From the NCBI GenBank assembly GCA_037445375.1, contig JBBIKS010000011.1, positions 1-53,917 of the forward strand: a stretch of DNA of 53,917 nucleotides, read 5' to 3'. Below the pieces are notes generated by a model. That model did not search any database, had not been told where the DNA came from, and saw nothing but the letters and a program-made list of their open reading frames with translations. The stretch is from DYHD01 sp037445375. Lineage in GTDB: Bacteria; Nitrospirota; Thermodesulfovibrionia; Thermodesulfovibrionales; Dissulfurispiraceae. Below are positions 53,897 through 53,917 of this stretch, in pieces. The first letter of the stretch is position 1. Every line of letters starts with the position of its first letter. The position numbers were made by a program, and so were the translations under genes.

Positions 53897-53917
53897 AATT
53901 TAGCATTAAAGATTTGT

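Overview
The window is a stretch of a Gram-negative, probably anaerobic bacterial chromosome with A+T-rich DNA (about 60% A+T by eye) and the standard genetic code. Gram-negative character is read from the LPS and lipoprotein genes (kdsB, lnt), the dTDP-rhamnose/undecaprenyl-phosphate sugar cluster and the long GyrB insert. Anaerobic tendencies are suggested by a tungsten/molybdenum aldehyde ferredoxin oxidoreductase, a small ferredoxin, HemW and a PEP-synthase-like dikinase. A member of Nitrospirota or a deltaproteobacterium-like lineage would fit, but I cannot place it from sequence alone. It is an assembly scaffold: there is a 100-N gap at 26107-26206, and both ends lie in insertion-sequence debris (IS3-type at the left, an IS1634-like frameshifted fragment at the right).

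Layout. 1-800: IS3 remnant and a tiny proline-rich lipoprotein with its own promoter and terminator. 827-4635: rimP-nusA-recG behind a terminator-like leader hairpin. 4852-5631: prepilin peptidase. 6185-10949: D-aminoacylase, class-I GATase-type hydrolase, AI-2E transporter and a release-factor-like (baeRF) protein with a zinc ribbon. 11135-14400 (minus): DksA-like protein, REC-GGDEF diguanylate cyclase, aldehyde ferredoxin oxidoreductase. 14631-21990: thioesterase with an apparent CTG start, RluA-type pseudouridine synthase, nitroreductase, a 1064-aa PEP-dikinase-like fusion, a stand-alone pyruvate-kinase C-terminal domain, hemW.

22329-30961 (minus) is the replication-initiation neighbourhood: lnt, prfB (with its programmed +1 frameshift), an A+T-rich spacer, dnaA, gap, dnaN, gyrB. 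recF is not present in the visible sequence. 31028-39865 is an envelope-polysaccharide block: kdsB-pyrG (overlapping, CTP supply for CMP-Kdo), an SGNH hydrolase, a glycosyltransferase, rmlA-rmlC-rmlB-rmlD and a WbaP-type sugar-phosphate transferase. 39972-43908: a BioD-like/DRTGG protein beside bioA, then gatA convergent. 44228-50224: OsmC, TPR protein, L,D-transpeptidase, ferredoxin, then nudix, HIT, hisI and mutS2 on the minus strand. 50437-53327: glutamine-dependent nadE, a small membrane-anchored protein, and lemA.

The most notable non-genic signal is a family of dispersed, diverged inverted-repeat elements built on the core CCTAAATTGAGCGATTCT. At least four paired copies (about 113-202 bp) and two short forms sit in the gaps between genes from about 6 kb to 21 kb. 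Two of the long copies share an internal conserved block, so they are related elements rather than chance palindromes. Unrelated palindromic repeats lie at the gyrB start, between prfB and lnt, between hemW and gyrB, and before lemA. I did not find CRISPR arrays, rRNA or tRNA genes, or a defence island. The best candidates for under-described biology are the repeat family, the baeRF-like protein, the PEP-dikinase/jelly-roll fusion next to a lone PK_C protein, and the BioD-like/DRTGG-bioA pairing.
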